The notes beneath the pieces are model-generated. The model saw only the letters and a program-made list of their open reading frames with translations, was not told where the DNA came from and did not search any database. The position numbers and the translations under genes were made by a program. A DNA stretch of 15,448 nt. Source: an uncultured Veillonella sp. GTDB lineage: Bacteria > Bacillota > Negativicutes > Veillonellales > Veillonellaceae. Location: contig CAAFUD010000081.1 in assembly GCA_900766125.1 (NCBI GenBank), forward strand, positions 1 through 15,448. Direction: 5' to 3'. Of this stretch, positions 1 through 8,880 are shown piece by piece (the first letter of the stretch is position 1; every line of letters starts with the position of its first letter).

Positions 1-308
1 ATATTTTTTGGTTTATACCAAATTGGAACATTCATATTTCCCTGTTCTATTTTTCCTACATTTTCAACTAATATTTTAAAAGGTGTATTACTTGCAGTTG
101 ATACGCCTTTTTTATTTAGGTTTGAAACAAAAGTACTTCTAATTGAATTTAATGTATTCCTAGTTGTATCTAACTTGTCATTCCCTGTAAAGGGTGAACC
201 TAGAACATCAGCTATATTATTTTTACCTACTTGCAAATCATTTTTTGCAGTTTCTAATGTATCTATCATTTCTCTTAGTTTTGCATTTTCTTCTAATTTT
301 GTTGCCAT
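1..308 (-). CDS. Phage tail-region protein, C-terminus beyond window
   Basis: This is the last gene of the tail operon visible here; it runs off the left edge after 102 codons. The start is ATG at 306-308, with GGAGAG seven or eight bases upstream, 16 nt after the fibre gene stop. The visible part begins MATKLEENAKLREMIDTLET and looks like an alpha-helical oligomerisation segment. A conserved-looking middle follows (LGSPFTGNDKLDTTRNTLNS), then a segment resembling the short repeats seen in Clostridium phage tail-fibre or adhesion proteins (FKILVENVGKIEQGNMNVPI). Its position directly after the fibre gene suggests a fibre partner or receptor-binding accessory. No catalytic motif is visible. 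The functional call is an inference from context. Confidence 0.6.
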   Translation of the reverse strand, partial: MATKLEENAKLREMIDTLETAKNDLQVGKNNIADVLGSPFTGNDKLDTTRNTLNSIRSTFVSNLNKKGVSTASNTPFKILVENVGKIEQGNMNVPIWYKPKN

Positions 309-324
309 TTTTCACTCTCCTTCA

Positions 325-1434
325 TTAAATCATATCTATTAAATTATTCACTATAGTTATTCCTTTAGTTCTTTGACCACTTATTTCTACCATTATTTCC
401 TCTAATACTCCATCTAACTTATCACTTGTAAATCTATCATTAGCATCTGTAATACTTATACTGGTATCTATAAGCTGTATACTGCTAATAGAATCCTCTA
501 TTTTCTTAGACGAATAAGTAGTCATTTCAGACACTCTGTTATCATCTACAGTTGCATTTATAAAATGAGTTTCTGCATTTCCATTTATCACATAAACGTT
601 TAATTCTGACCTTGTTTCACTTCTAACTTCTATAGAATTATCATCTATAATTTTAAAGTTTGTAACTACATTTTCTTTTGTAGTAGCATCTATAATATTT
701 ACAACTATTCTCTGTGTTAATAAACTATGTGTTACAGTTGCTTTGAATCCATTTTCTGCATCCTCAACCCAATCATCAATTGTTATTATTTGAGTAGATG
801 CCACATTTGAACCACCTGCGATTAATTGGTCAATTTTAATATTTTGTTTCTCATTTTCTGTGTCAATTCTAGTATTTAACTCTGTTTTAGCAGTTTCTAA
901 ATTATTTGTTAATTCTGTTTTAGTTGTATCTATTTTAGTATTAACAGTACCTATTTTAGTTTCTAAGTCTTGTATATCTTTGAGTGTTGCAAAGATTATT
1001 GTTGGGTCAATTTTAAGTTCTATATTATTTACATTAGATACAATAAGCACAGTTTTAACCTTCATGTCTACCACTGCACCTTGTTCTATAGAAGGTTTAT
1101 AACACTCTTTGTATTTAGAAATGGCAATTAAATTATTTTCATCATCTAAATATCCTATTTCTCTTATCATAAATCCGCCTACACTTGATGGTATTAAACT
1201 CTCTAATATTATACAATTTGGTGCAGTTTCATCTGTAGTTGTATTTCCAATATTGCCTTCCCATACCACGTTTTTGAGAGCTGTCTGACTCTCAGTTGGA
1301 GTATATTCACTCCCTCCTCCATCACCAAGTTGAATTTTTACAAATCCCACTTTATTACCTGTGACACTTGCATTTGCTATCTTTGCTTTTCCTACATCTG
1401 TAATTATAGTGTAATAACTTTTATCTATAGCCAA
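325..1434 (-). CDS. Tail fibre protein with DUF3751-type N-terminus
   Basis: A 369-residue tail fibre. The N-terminus (MAIDKSYYTIITDVGKAKIA, then FVKIQLGDGGG and MIREIGYLDDENNLIAISKY) matches the phage tail-collar fibre N-terminal family that docks fibres on the baseplate. Residues about 150-205 are a heptad-rich coiled coil (repeated ETKIG, DTTKTELTNN, ETAKTELNTR), as expected for a trimeric shaft. A beta-rich distal part follows (about 215-369). The start is TTG at 1432-1434, nine or so bases after a strong AGGAGGTG; no ATG gives the conserved N-terminus. The gene lies 11 nt after the DUF2313 gene and 16 nt before the next gene, so it belongs to the tail operon. The distal part probably sets host binding, but its receptor cannot be inferred. 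Confidence 0.85.
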   Translation of the reverse strand: MAIDKSYYTIITDVGKAKIANASVTGNKVGFVKIQLGDGGGSEYTPTESQTALKNVVWEGNIGNTTTDETAPNCIILESLIPSSVGGFMIREIGYLDDENNLIAISKYKECYKPSIEQGAVVDMKVKTVLIVSNVNNIELKIDPTIIFATLKDIQDLETKIGTVNTKIDTTKTELTNNLETAKTELNTRIDTENEKQNIKIDQLIAGGSNVASTQIITIDDWVEDAENGFKATVTHSLLTQRIVVNIIDATTKENVVTNFKIIDDNSIEVRSETRSELNVYVINGNAETHFINATVDDNRVSEMTTYSSKKIEDSISSIQLIDTSISITDANDRFTSDKLDGVLEEIMVEISGQRTKGITIVNNLIDMI

Positions 1435-1445
1435 TATATCACCTC

Positions 1446-2063
1446 CTAAAATATTGTTATCTCTTGGTATCCAACTCCATTGCCAGTTAATACATCAATT
1501 TCTCCATAAGTTTCTATATCTGGTGGACTCCAAGGGTATATAGTTATTTCTTGACCCATTAGGGTTGTTATACCAACATTCATATAATTGTCTTTGCTTA
1601 TAAGCACTCTAGTGTAATCTAAAGTCATATTACATGGCTTAATATTACTTACAAAAGAATGAACTTCCTCAAACCAATCTTGATTTCTAGCATCACTTTC
1701 AAGATGTATGTTATAAGTAGCATTATTTATAGTTAACTCATAATTGCCTTCTCCAACTACATTATCTAGCCAGTTCCTTAAAAATCTCTCTGAGTAAGGT
1801 AGTTTACTTATATATTTACTAAAAATCCTAAACCTTCTATCTTCTAAACTCTCATTACTTTTAGGAGTTATAGACATTATCTTTTCCCATCTTTTTATAC
1901 CACTTATAGTTAGGTCCTCTAAAAACTGGTCATTTGATAGGTCCTTTAATTTATCATATAATGTTTTTATTTCTTTATTTTCTACATTAAATACTTTTAT
2001 ATATTCTTCTTTATCTTGTAGAATTTGTGGTAAGTAATTTATTAGATTAATCTCTTTATCCAA
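1446..2063 (-). CDS. xkdU: DUF2313 (XkdU/YmfQ-like) baseplate wedge protein
   Basis: A 205-residue protein of the YmfQ/DUF2313 family, equivalent to PBSX XkdU and to the gpI position in P2-like phages. It is a baseplate wedge component acting between baseplate J protein and fibre. Seen: an N-terminus INLINYLPQILQDKEEYIKV typical of the family, an arginine-rich central helix (ESLEDRRFRIFSKYISKLPY), and a C-terminus built of beta strands. The start is TTG at 2061-2063 preceded closely by GAGGTAG. The first 8 bases overlap the end of the upstream baseplate J gene, which suggests translational coupling. Family assignment comes from order plus motif. Confidence 0.85.
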   Translation of the reverse strand: MDKEINLINYLPQILQDKEEYIKVFNVENKEIKTLYDKLKDLSNDQFLEDLTISGIKRWEKIMSITPKSNESLEDRRFRIFSKYISKLPYSERFLRNWLDNVVGEGNYELTINNATYNIHLESDARNQDWFEEVHSFVSNIKPCNMTLDYTRVLISKDNYMNVGITTLMGQEITIYPWSPPDIETYGEIDVLTGNGVGYQEITIF

Positions 2064-3105
2064 CTACCTCACCTCTCACTACTATACTGTTACTATTTAT
2101 TGTTAGATTAGATTTAACCTCATTTATCATTGTATTTGCAATGTCTAATACTCCATCAATACTAAGTAATCTAGTTTCAATTTGAGATATACGGACTATT
2201 AAGTTTTCTTCATCTTCCCAACTCATGTTAAGTTCATTTAAATAGTCGTCTATTGCTTCTTCTGCAATTGATTTTATATTCTCCCAAGTGTAGCCATTTT
2301 TGTATGTTATCTCTGCTGATATATTTATAGTTGTACTTACAACACCTGTAACAGTAACTTTATGCCCTATTGGTGCTAATCCTAAGCCTTGTCCTTGATG
2401 TCCAATTGGGTCAATTTCTTCTTGCACTAAATTAACTAAATCCTCTGATGGTACTTTGAAATTAGAGTTAATTATTACTAACTTAACAGTTCCTCCACCG
2501 TCCCACACAGGATAAACCTTAACTCCTCCAACATCTTGTATTTTGTTAACTTCATCTTTATAGTTTTGTATATTCCCACCAAAGCTCTGTGAATTTAGGC
2601 TATCATAATATCTTTGTCTTAAACTATCTTCTGACTCTTCATCCTCTCCATTTATCAAGATTTCAGTTAGTTCAGCAGTTTCAAGACCATCTATATATTC
2701 AATAGGTATTAGTTTTCCTAACTCAAATATAGGTCCAGCAGTTTCACATTTCATTTTATATGTTTTTTCAGATATTCTCTCAATTGCAATATAATTGTAT
2801 TCTCCTAGATTAAACCTAGAATCAAGTGGAATATCTATATTAAACACTCCTTTTGCAATGGTATTAGTTGCAGATAGTGGTGTAATTCCTCGTTCTTTAC
2901 ATCTTTTCTCCAAGTAATAATAACTAGCAGTATCTACGAATGTTTGGTCTAGTAATTCATCCATTGCAATGTATGTTTCTGTAAGTTCTATAGCAACAGG
3001 AGCAAGAGCATTATATATTATAGAACCTTCCCTTTTATCAAAAGTATCTGGTACACTATCTAACATTCTTTTAATTATATTTTCAAATGTCATTAACTCA
3101 AACAA
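2056..3105 (-). CDS. xkdT: Baseplate J-like protein (XkdT/gpJ)
   Basis: A 349-residue baseplate J family protein, the main wedge subunit of contractile tails. The sequence carries the family signature near the N-terminus (MLDSVPDTFDKREGSIIYNA, then DTASYYYLEKRCKERGITP). It also has the central block EDEESEDSLRQRYYDSL with SFGGNIQNYKDEV, and the GGVKVYPVWDGGGTVKLVII core. The start is TTG at 3103-3105, directly abutting the TAA of the DUF2634 gene, with GGTGAG upstream. An internal ATG four codons later is possible but has a poorer ribosome site. It overlaps the next gene by 8 bases. Length and order match PBSX-type tails. Confidence 0.92.
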   Translation of the reverse strand: MFELMTFENIIKRMLDSVPDTFDKREGSIIYNALAPVAIELTETYIAMDELLDQTFVDTASYYYLEKRCKERGITPLSATNTIAKGVFNIDIPLDSRFNLGEYNYIAIERISEKTYKMKCETAGPIFELGKLIPIEYIDGLETAELTEILINGEDEESEDSLRQRYYDSLNSQSFGGNIQNYKDEVNKIQDVGGVKVYPVWDGGGTVKLVIINSNFKVPSEDLVNLVQEEIDPIGHQGQGLGLAPIGHKVTVTGVVSTTINISAEITYKNGYTWENIKSIAEEAIDDYLNELNMSWEDEENLIVRISQIETRLLSIDGVLDIANTMINEVKSNLTINSNSIVVRGEVVG

Positions 3106-3525
3106 TTATACACTCACCACCTTCTCTGCTTTTATATTTCCATATTTTGTATGAACTGAAAATCTACATTGTACTTTACCCTTTATATTTTGAAACTCAA
3201 AATTATCTATATTTTCAATCCTATCATCTTGAATTAGTGCTTCTGTTATCCTTCTTTCAAGTTCTGGTATTACATATGAAATAGGTTCTCCAATTAAATC
3301 ATTTAATTCAACACCATAATTTCTAGAATAAATAAGATGCTCATACCTTTCAGTATTTAAAATTAAAAAAATGGTTTGTTTTAATGCTTCTACATCATCA
3401 CAAATACCATCTACTCTATTTTTCTCTATATTCAATTTAAACGTCTTACTTGGTTCTTGTCTAACATCAAAATTAATTATCGATACATCTTCAATGTCAT
3501 AATCTAAATTATCGCTTGGTAACAC
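3106..3525 (-). CDS. xkdS: DUF2634 (XkdS-like) baseplate protein
   Basis: A 139-residue protein of the DUF2634/XkdS family, functionally related to the gp25/gpW-like baseplate wedge proteins. Seen: the motif KTIFLILNTERYEHLIYSRN with YGVELNDLIGEP and ELERRITEALIQDDRI, which is characteristic of the family. The start is GTG at 3523-3525, 4 nt after the stop of the DUF2577 gene, with AGGATG upstream. The stop abuts the TTG start of baseplate J. Family and position agree, so the call is secure; exact contacts in the baseplate are known only by analogy. Confidence 0.88.
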   Translation of the reverse strand: MLPSDNLDYDIEDVSIINFDVRQEPSKTFKLNIEKNRVDGICDDVEALKQTIFLILNTERYEHLIYSRNYGVELNDLIGEPISYVIPELERRITEALIQDDRIENIDNFEFQNIKGKVQCRFSVHTKYGNIKAEKVVSV

Positions 3526-3529
3526 CTTA

Positions 3530-3790
3530 TCACATCCTATCTAAAATCAAGTATTGTTGCCCTCCTTGCATACGAATTAAAACTAACTTATCTCCTATCT
3601 TTTTATCTGTATATCTTTTAAATGTATCTGTTTGTATTAGAAAAATTTCACCAATAGATAGTTTTTGTTCTATATTAACTACTAATGGATTAAGACTTTC
3701 TATAGTTCCAAATGCAATCTGCATTGGGTTGCTTGTTTCTACTGCATCCATTGCAGCTTTTTTTATTATTTGCAATAAATCTTGGCTCAT
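3530..3790 (-). CDS. xkdR: DUF2577 (XkdR-like) tail protein
   Basis: An 86-residue protein of the DUF2577/XkdR family, a small beta-barrel (OB-like) baseplate component. Seen: N-terminal helix MSQDLLQIIKKAAMDAVETS, then FGTIESLNPLVVNIEQKLSI, IGDKLVLIRMQGGQQYLILD. The last segment is typical of the family. This is one of only two baseplate genes here with an ATG start (3788-3790), preceded by GAGGTGAT. It sits between hub and DUF2634 genes with gaps of 13 and 4 nt. Confidence 0.85.
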   Translation of the reverse strand: MSQDLLQIIKKAAMDAVETSNPMQIAFGTIESLNPLVVNIEQKLSIGEIFLIQTDTFKRYTDKKIGDKLVLIRMQGGQQYLILDRM

Positions 3791-3803
3791 ATTATCACCT
3801 CAC

Positions 3804-5759
3804 TTATATAAATCTTCTCACATGTGTATATGCTTTTCCTTTTCTATATGAATCAACTGATTGTATTTTTACTACATCACCAGTCTGTGGTGAATGAATC
3901 ATTTGACCATTTCCAATATACATCATTACGTGATTACTACTACCTCCACCAACTCTACATAATAAGTCTCCTGCTTTCCACTTGCTTCTATCTTTTAAAT
4001 CTACTGCACTGCCTGCCTTACTTTGCGTTGCAACAGTCCTAGGAATTTTTATACCTATTTGTTTATAACACCATTGAGTAAATCCACTGCAATCAAAAGT
4101 ATTAGGTCCTGTAGCTCCATACACATATTTACAACCTAATTTACTTTTTGCTACATTAATTAATTTATCTGTTTTAGAGCTATTATTTGTACTACTGCTT
4201 TGGTTGTTGCCTTGAATTTGATAAGTTACATCTTTTAAATTCTTTTCTGCTTCTTCGTTACTTCCAACTCCTGTACCTGCACTATTAGAATTATAAGTAC
4301 TTCCTGTTATTTGCTTATAAAATGCACCTACACATTTTACCCATTCTTTGTCTGAACTAGAAGAATATTTATTTCTGATGCTTTCTAAAGTTTTTCGTCC
4401 TATATGGATATAGTTTCTTGATAAATTACTTATACCTCTTTTTATTCCTTCGTCTACACTAGAAAAACTCATGTAATCTCCATTTTTTTTCATTCCAAAG
4501 AAATTATTTTTAGTATTTGCAATATTTGAAGTCCCTCTAGCTGATTCGTGCATAGATATAGCAGCCATGAGTGCCGGATTAACTTTATAAGCATTTGAAT
4601 ATTTAACAAATATATTTCCTGTATTTGATAATTTACCTTTAAGTAGTTTATTAATCTTATTAGCCATATCAGTATCTTCTTTACTTGTGGTACTTTGTAC
4701 AGGACCATTTTTCTTTTCATCTTTATTATTTGCATTTCCACTACTGTAGCTTGAAGAGGAATAAGAAGCAAATTCGTCTCCATCAACCAAGGTCAAATCC
4801 ATGAAATGTGAATTATTTTCAAATGTATGTTTTACTTTCTCAACTAACATATAATTTTGCAATTCAATATCTCCTAGATTTAAAAAAACAGGTACTAAAC
4901 AACCTGCTCTCACTCTAATATCTCCAAGTGCATTTTTTAAACTTAATGACTTAGTTTTCTTATTATATAGTTTTAGAAGTATATCACACTTTTGTTTTAT
5001 CTCTACTTCACTCATGTTTTTGTCTACTGTATCAAACATTTGAAGTATTCCCCAACTTCTCATGTGAGCTGAGTCTTGAGCAATATATACATCCCTTTTT
5101 CCTGTTTCTTCATTATCTCTCACAAGTTTAATCTTTGTGTAAGTATCACTATCTATTGATGAATTATAGTCAAGGTCCTCTATGACATCATTATTCATAA
5201 CAGTATCTAATTTCATTGATGCAACATTCTTTAATGTTATTCTTCCAAAATCATCATACAAGGTATACATTTCTTTTTTCTCTCTTAAAGTATCATCAAG
5301 TGCAGTTAGTATCATGTCAAAGAGTGTTTTATTTTCTTCTATCCTAGATATTTTATACTTAGTATCTTCTATGACATTGTATTTTAAATTAAAATCTTTA
5401 GCCAACATTTTTACAAGTTCACTTGCAGTTTTATTGCTATATACATAAGTATCTTTATTCTTAAAATATCTTAGCTGGTCGTAAGCAACAATTTTTATGT
5501 GATTTTCTTTATCTCTTTTCTTTTGAAATATATATCCATAAAATATGCCTACACCTTTGTAATATAATCTTACTGAGTTACCTTCGCAAAACTCTAATAT
5601 ATCATCCATGACTATTGTAAATTCTAACTTTGAAGGTGTTCCTCGCCTTTCAATTTCCCATGTGATACCATCCAAAACTACAGGTTCGTAGAAATCTTCC
5701 CAATGTGCTATGACTAATCTTACATCCCTATCATTTGCCAAAACTAATTCATCAGACAA
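3804..5759 (-). CDS. xkdQ: Tail hub protein (XkdQ-like) with lytic glucosaminidase and NlpC/P60 domains
   Basis: A 651-residue multi-domain baseplate hub. Residues 1-330 resemble the XkdQ/gpD-like hub that forms the tail tip. A Ser/Asn-rich linker (about 332-360) leads to a glucosaminidase-type domain (about 380-490; VNPALMAAISMHES with candidate catalytic Glu405). A second Ser/Asn linker (485-530) leads to a C-terminal NlpC/P60 peptidase (about 532-651). In the latter the nucleophile is Cys557 in DCSGF, the histidine is His610 in SSNHVMMYIG, and a third polar residue is probably His622 in IHSP. The protein likely opens peptidoglycan during DNA injection by cutting both glycan and peptide. 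The start is TTG at 5757-5759, overlapping the upstream stop by 8 bases; the ribosome site (GGTG/GAGG) is close and poor, suggesting coupling. Confidence 0.9.
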   Translation of the reverse strand: MSDELVLANDRDVRLVIAHWEDFYEPVVLDGITWEIERRGTPSKLEFTIVMDDILEFCEGNSVRLYYKGVGIFYGYIFQKKRDKENHIKIVAYDQLRYFKNKDTYVYSNKTASELVKMLAKDFNLKYNVIEDTKYKISRIEENKTLFDMILTALDDTLREKKEMYTLYDDFGRITLKNVASMKLDTVMNNDVIEDLDYNSSIDSDTYTKIKLVRDNEETGKRDVYIAQDSAHMRSWGILQMFDTVDKNMSEVEIKQKCDILLKLYNKKTKSLSLKNALGDIRVRAGCLVPVFLNLGDIELQNYMLVEKVKHTFENNSHFMDLTLVDGDEFASYSSSSYSSGNANNKDEKKNGPVQSTTSKEDTDMANKINKLLKGKLSNTGNIFVKYSNAYKVNPALMAAISMHESARGTSNIANTKNNFFGMKKNGDYMSFSSVDEGIKRGISNLSRNYIHIGRKTLESIRNKYSSSSDKEWVKCVGAFYKQITGSTYNSNSAGTGVGSNEEAEKNLKDVTYQIQGNNQSSSTNNSSKTDKLINVAKSKLGCKYVYGATGPNTFDCSGFTQWCYKQIGIKIPRTVATQSKAGSAVDLKDRSKWKAGDLLCRVGGGSSNHVMMYIGNGQMIHSPQTGDVVKIQSVDSYRKGKAYTHVRRFI

Positions 5760-6447
5760 GCCTCAACACCTGCCCTTTATAGATGGTATATTTAGGTACT
5801 TTTTTGCCCTTGTTAGCCTTATCCATCATTGATTTATTTAACTCATATACCTTCTTATACAGTGAGCCATTACCTAACTGTTTTTGGCAAATTGACCAAA
5901 GACTATCCCCTGCCTTGACTGTGTATGTTTTAGCATTTGGTGCATTGACTGAATCGACCCTTTTAGGCTCTATTTTTACATTAGGTCTGCCAGTCTCATT
6001 AGTTGTTTTAGGTTGAGCAGGAACTAACTTTTTAGTTGAATAATCTCTATATTGCTTTAACTTTATTGCAACTTTTGTATCTGAACCATTATCTGCGTCT
6101 TCTGAAATAGCATACTCTTCAAGAGATACTTTTATATTAGTGTTAAATAGTACTTTTCCACCCATTTCCCTCGAGACAATAAATTGAAATGGCTTACAAT
6201 CAGTTTTTAGTAATTCTAGCTTACTTAAAAAGAATTGAACATCTCTAAATTGACCTCTACAAAAAGGTAATTTATTATGTGTAAACTCTGCTTCAAAACT
6301 TATTTCAGATAGACCAGGAGTCTTTAATATGTTTACTTCTCCATCATTTATAAGGTCTACAGTTTTATTTTTATTTGTTGTTTTTATTTCTAATTTGCCA
6401 GGTGTAATTGGTAATTGTACTCCATCTAAATAAAAATCATAAGCCAC
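5752..6447 (-). CDS. xkdP: LysM-containing tail protein (XkdP-like)
   Basis: A 231-residue XkdP-like protein, placed between tape measure and hub as in PBSX-type tails. Residues 1-135 hold the conserved N-terminal domain (LDGVQLPITPGKLEIKTTNK; ISFEAEFTHNKLPF). A proline-rich linker follows, then a LysM motif at about 172-231 (TYTVKAGDSLWSICQKQLG to the final YKGQVLRLV), which usually binds N-acetylglucosamine. The start is GTG at 6445-6447 with a strong AGGAGGTG. The region 6361-6396 inside this gene closely resembles spacer 2 of CRISPR array B (32 of 36 positions). Confidence 0.9.
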   Translation of the reverse strand: MAYDFYLDGVQLPITPGKLEIKTTNKNKTVDLINDGEVNILKTPGLSEISFEAEFTHNKLPFCRGQFRDVQFFLSKLELLKTDCKPFQFIVSREMGGKVLFNTNIKVSLEEYAISEDADNGSDTKVAIKLKQYRDYSTKKLVPAQPKTTNETGRPNVKIEPKRVDSVNAPNAKTYTVKAGDSLWSICQKQLGNGSLYKKVYELNKSMMDKANKGKKVPKYTIYKGQVLRLV

Positions 6448-6462
6448 GATTACACCTCCTTT

Positions 6463-8814
6463 CTAAACTACGCCTTCTGCTGATACAACCATGGCGTCGT
6501 TTAATTTTTCAGTTAATACATTAACTATTCCATCTAAGTCAGTATCTTTACTTATGTTGTTTGTATTGTTCATGTCAATTTTAATGTTGACTCCTGTATA
6601 CTTGTTTATTACTTCTTGTTCTGCTATGTCTCTTAAGTATTTTAAGTCCTCTTGACTTTTATCCATAGTCTTTGCCATCTTTGCAGTATTTCCCGCGGTA
6701 TCTTTTGCTCCTTTTGCTGCATCGCCCAAAGGTGAGTTTAATCCAGCTGAACCCAATCCATCACCAAGTCCGTATTTTTTATCCCATAAATCGTCTAATC
6801 TTAAGTCTTTTTTTGCTTTTTCGGCTATTTTGTTAATGTCAAAAGCATCTTTCAATTTATTTTCTAAATTTTGACCTACTTCATACCCTTTTTTGTAAGA
6901 GTCAAATGGATTTTTGATTTCTGCATATGGAGCTTTCCAGTCCTGTGGCTTAATAGGCTCTTTTAATGTTTTTTGATAATCTTTATATTGTTTTACAAAA
7001 GAATCTATTTTGTCCAAGCTTCCTAAAGTATTTATATTAACACCTGGGATTAGATTTAAAGCTTTTATAACTCCATTAATCCCTTTTATTGCTATGTTTG
7101 CTGCACTTACAAAAGCATTTGCTAAAGCTGTAGCACAATTGTCAAAACTTCCTCCAACGTCACCCATAGAATCTATTACAAAATTTTGGAATTTATAAAA
7201 TAACATCTGTACATTATAGATAACAATATTAAACGAATTAACAAAGAACTCTGCAAATGCCATTACAATATTCCAAGCTCCTGCGAATACGTCATAAATA
7301 CAAGCTCCTAGAAAATAGAAAGCTCCTACAACTACTCCAGTCGCACTTATACTAGCTCCTGCGAAATGATTAAATATTGCTACTCCTACGAAAATTGCTG
7401 CTATTACTAGAGCTATTGTAGCTACAACCATAATCATAGTCACACATAATGTCACATTAGCTCTGCTTACTCCTAAAGTCATTAACTTGTTTATAAGCAT
7501 TGCTTTTGTAGCAACATATAGTTCTCCACTGAGAAGCGCTGTCACAAAACACTGTGTAAAAGTAATTGCTGTGTAAATTGTTTGGGCTATTAAAACTGAA
7601 TATATTATAACTTTGTAAGCAATAAAAGCTCCTACAATACCATAGATTACAGGCGAAATAATTGACCAATTCTGTGCAAATACGTTAGCAACACTTAGTG
7701 CTTGTGTTATTATCCAACCTAGTCCTTGCGTAATCATACTAACTCCAACAATCATTAGATTAAAAAAGCCCTGGAAAGCTGGACTGCTAAATAAATCAAT
7801 TAACCCATTGAAGACACTATATCCAACATTTCCAAGAACATATATAGCATCAGTTATATTAACTATGAAGGTTCGGAATCCCCTACTTGATACTGTATCT
7901 TCAATTTTCTTTTGTATGGCACCAAATATCATTATTGCATTGTTTTTTATGCTAGTAAATATCTGCCCTATCGTAAGTGGCATCTTCTCAAATTCCGTAT
8001 TAGTCTGCTCTGCTGCTGCAAGCAAGGAATTTTTTACAATATCTGCTGTTAACATTCCTTCACTCGCCATACCTCGAATCTTTCCTATGTCGACATCAAG
8101 ATAATCGGCAATCGAGCGGATAATATTAGGTGCTGACTCAAATACAGCATTCAGTTCCTCACCTCTTAATACGCCAGAACCCAATCCCTGCGTAAGTTGC
8201 AAAAGTGCCGAACTCATTTCTTGGGTACTAGCTCCTGCAATTATGAACTTTTTATTGAGTTGTTCAGCAAAACTTACAATTTCTCTAGTACTAGAAAATG
8301 CACTTCCTGCATTCATACCTATCCTTGAGACTATCTGTGCTGTGTCTAAGTAAGATGCACGAGACCTTTCAGCAGATTGGAATATCATTTTATTTAATCC
8401 TCCATCTGATAATTGACCATCATTTGTCATAGCTAATCTCGCATTCGTGCTGGTCATCTGGTCGCTTAAACTACCTAATCCTCCTATCGTCTTTAAGCCC
8501 ATATAAGCTCCAGCAATTTTTTTAACACTTCCAAGCAATCTATCTGTATTGCTTACCCCCTTGTTAATATCTTCGTTAAATCTTCTCTGTTGTTCATCTG
8601 CTTTTTCTATATTCTGTTCTATTCTAGTTAAGATATTTTCAATATTATTCAAGCTCTGCTGAGATATTTGTATTCCACCTGCGTTAAGCGGATTATGCAA
8701 CCTTTGTTGCAGCCTATCAAAACTGTTAATTGTAGTGTTAATAGCATTAGTCATATTACGAAATGCGGGAGTCATTCCATCAAAAATTCTAATGGATGTT
8801 TGTATTGTAGCCAT
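6463..8814 (-). CDS. Tail tape measure protein
   Basis: A 783-residue tape measure, which sets tail length and passes into the host membrane on injection. The start is ATG at 8812-8814 with GGAGAG eight bases upstream. The reading frame continues seven codons further to a TTG, but that TTG lies upstream of the same ribosome site, so ATG is preferred. The N-terminal third has the tape-measure N-terminal domain features (ARLAMTNDGQLSDGG, SALLQLTQGLGSGVLRGEEL). Residues about 335-550 contain several hydrophobic membrane-type helices (GIVGAFIAYKVIIYSVLIAQ; MIMVVATIALVIAAIFVGVA). The C-terminus is alanine/lysine rich. By the usual 0.15 nm per residue rule the tail would be about 115-120 nm. Positions 6893-6927 resemble spacer 2 of array A and are flanked by CCA. 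Confidence 0.93.
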   Translation of the reverse strand: MATIQTSIRIFDGMTPAFRNMTNAINTTINSFDRLQQRLHNPLNAGGIQISQQSLNNIENILTRIEQNIEKADEQQRRFNEDINKGVSNTDRLLGSVKKIAGAYMGLKTIGGLGSLSDQMTSTNARLAMTNDGQLSDGGLNKMIFQSAERSRASYLDTAQIVSRIGMNAGSAFSSTREIVSFAEQLNKKFIIAGASTQEMSSALLQLTQGLGSGVLRGEELNAVFESAPNIIRSIADYLDVDIGKIRGMASEGMLTADIVKNSLLAAAEQTNTEFEKMPLTIGQIFTSIKNNAIMIFGAIQKKIEDTVSSRGFRTFIVNITDAIYVLGNVGYSVFNGLIDLFSSPAFQGFFNLMIVGVSMITQGLGWIITQALSVANVFAQNWSIISPVIYGIVGAFIAYKVIIYSVLIAQTIYTAITFTQCFVTALLSGELYVATKAMLINKLMTLGVSRANVTLCVTMIMVVATIALVIAAIFVGVAIFNHFAGASISATGVVVGAFYFLGACIYDVFAGAWNIVMAFAEFFVNSFNIVIYNVQMLFYKFQNFVIDSMGDVGGSFDNCATALANAFVSAANIAIKGINGVIKALNLIPGVNINTLGSLDKIDSFVKQYKDYQKTLKEPIKPQDWKAPYAEIKNPFDSYKKGYEVGQNLENKLKDAFDINKIAEKAKKDLRLDDLWDKKYGLGDGLGSAGLNSPLGDAAKGAKDTAGNTAKMAKTMDKSQEDLKYLRDIAEQEVINKYTGVNIKIDMNNTNNISKDTDLDGIVNVLTEKLNDAMVVSAEGVV

Positions 8815-8849
8815 ATTTTCACTCTCCTTTCTCAAATTTTTACATAAAA

Positions 8850-8873
8850 AAACACCTACCTAAGTAAGTGCTT
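8850..8873 (-). terminator. Terminator hairpin after the SHOCT gene
   Basis: On the minus strand AAGCACTTAC pairs with GTAGGTGTT across a short loop and is followed by seven Ts. The stem has a G-U pair on the minus strand but a C-A mismatch on the plus strand, so the minus strand is the functional one. It lies between the SHOCT gene and the tape measure gene. It belongs to the same hairpin family as those at 9747, 11621, 13433 and 14922. Confidence 0.75.
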
Positions 8874-8880
8874 TGTAATA

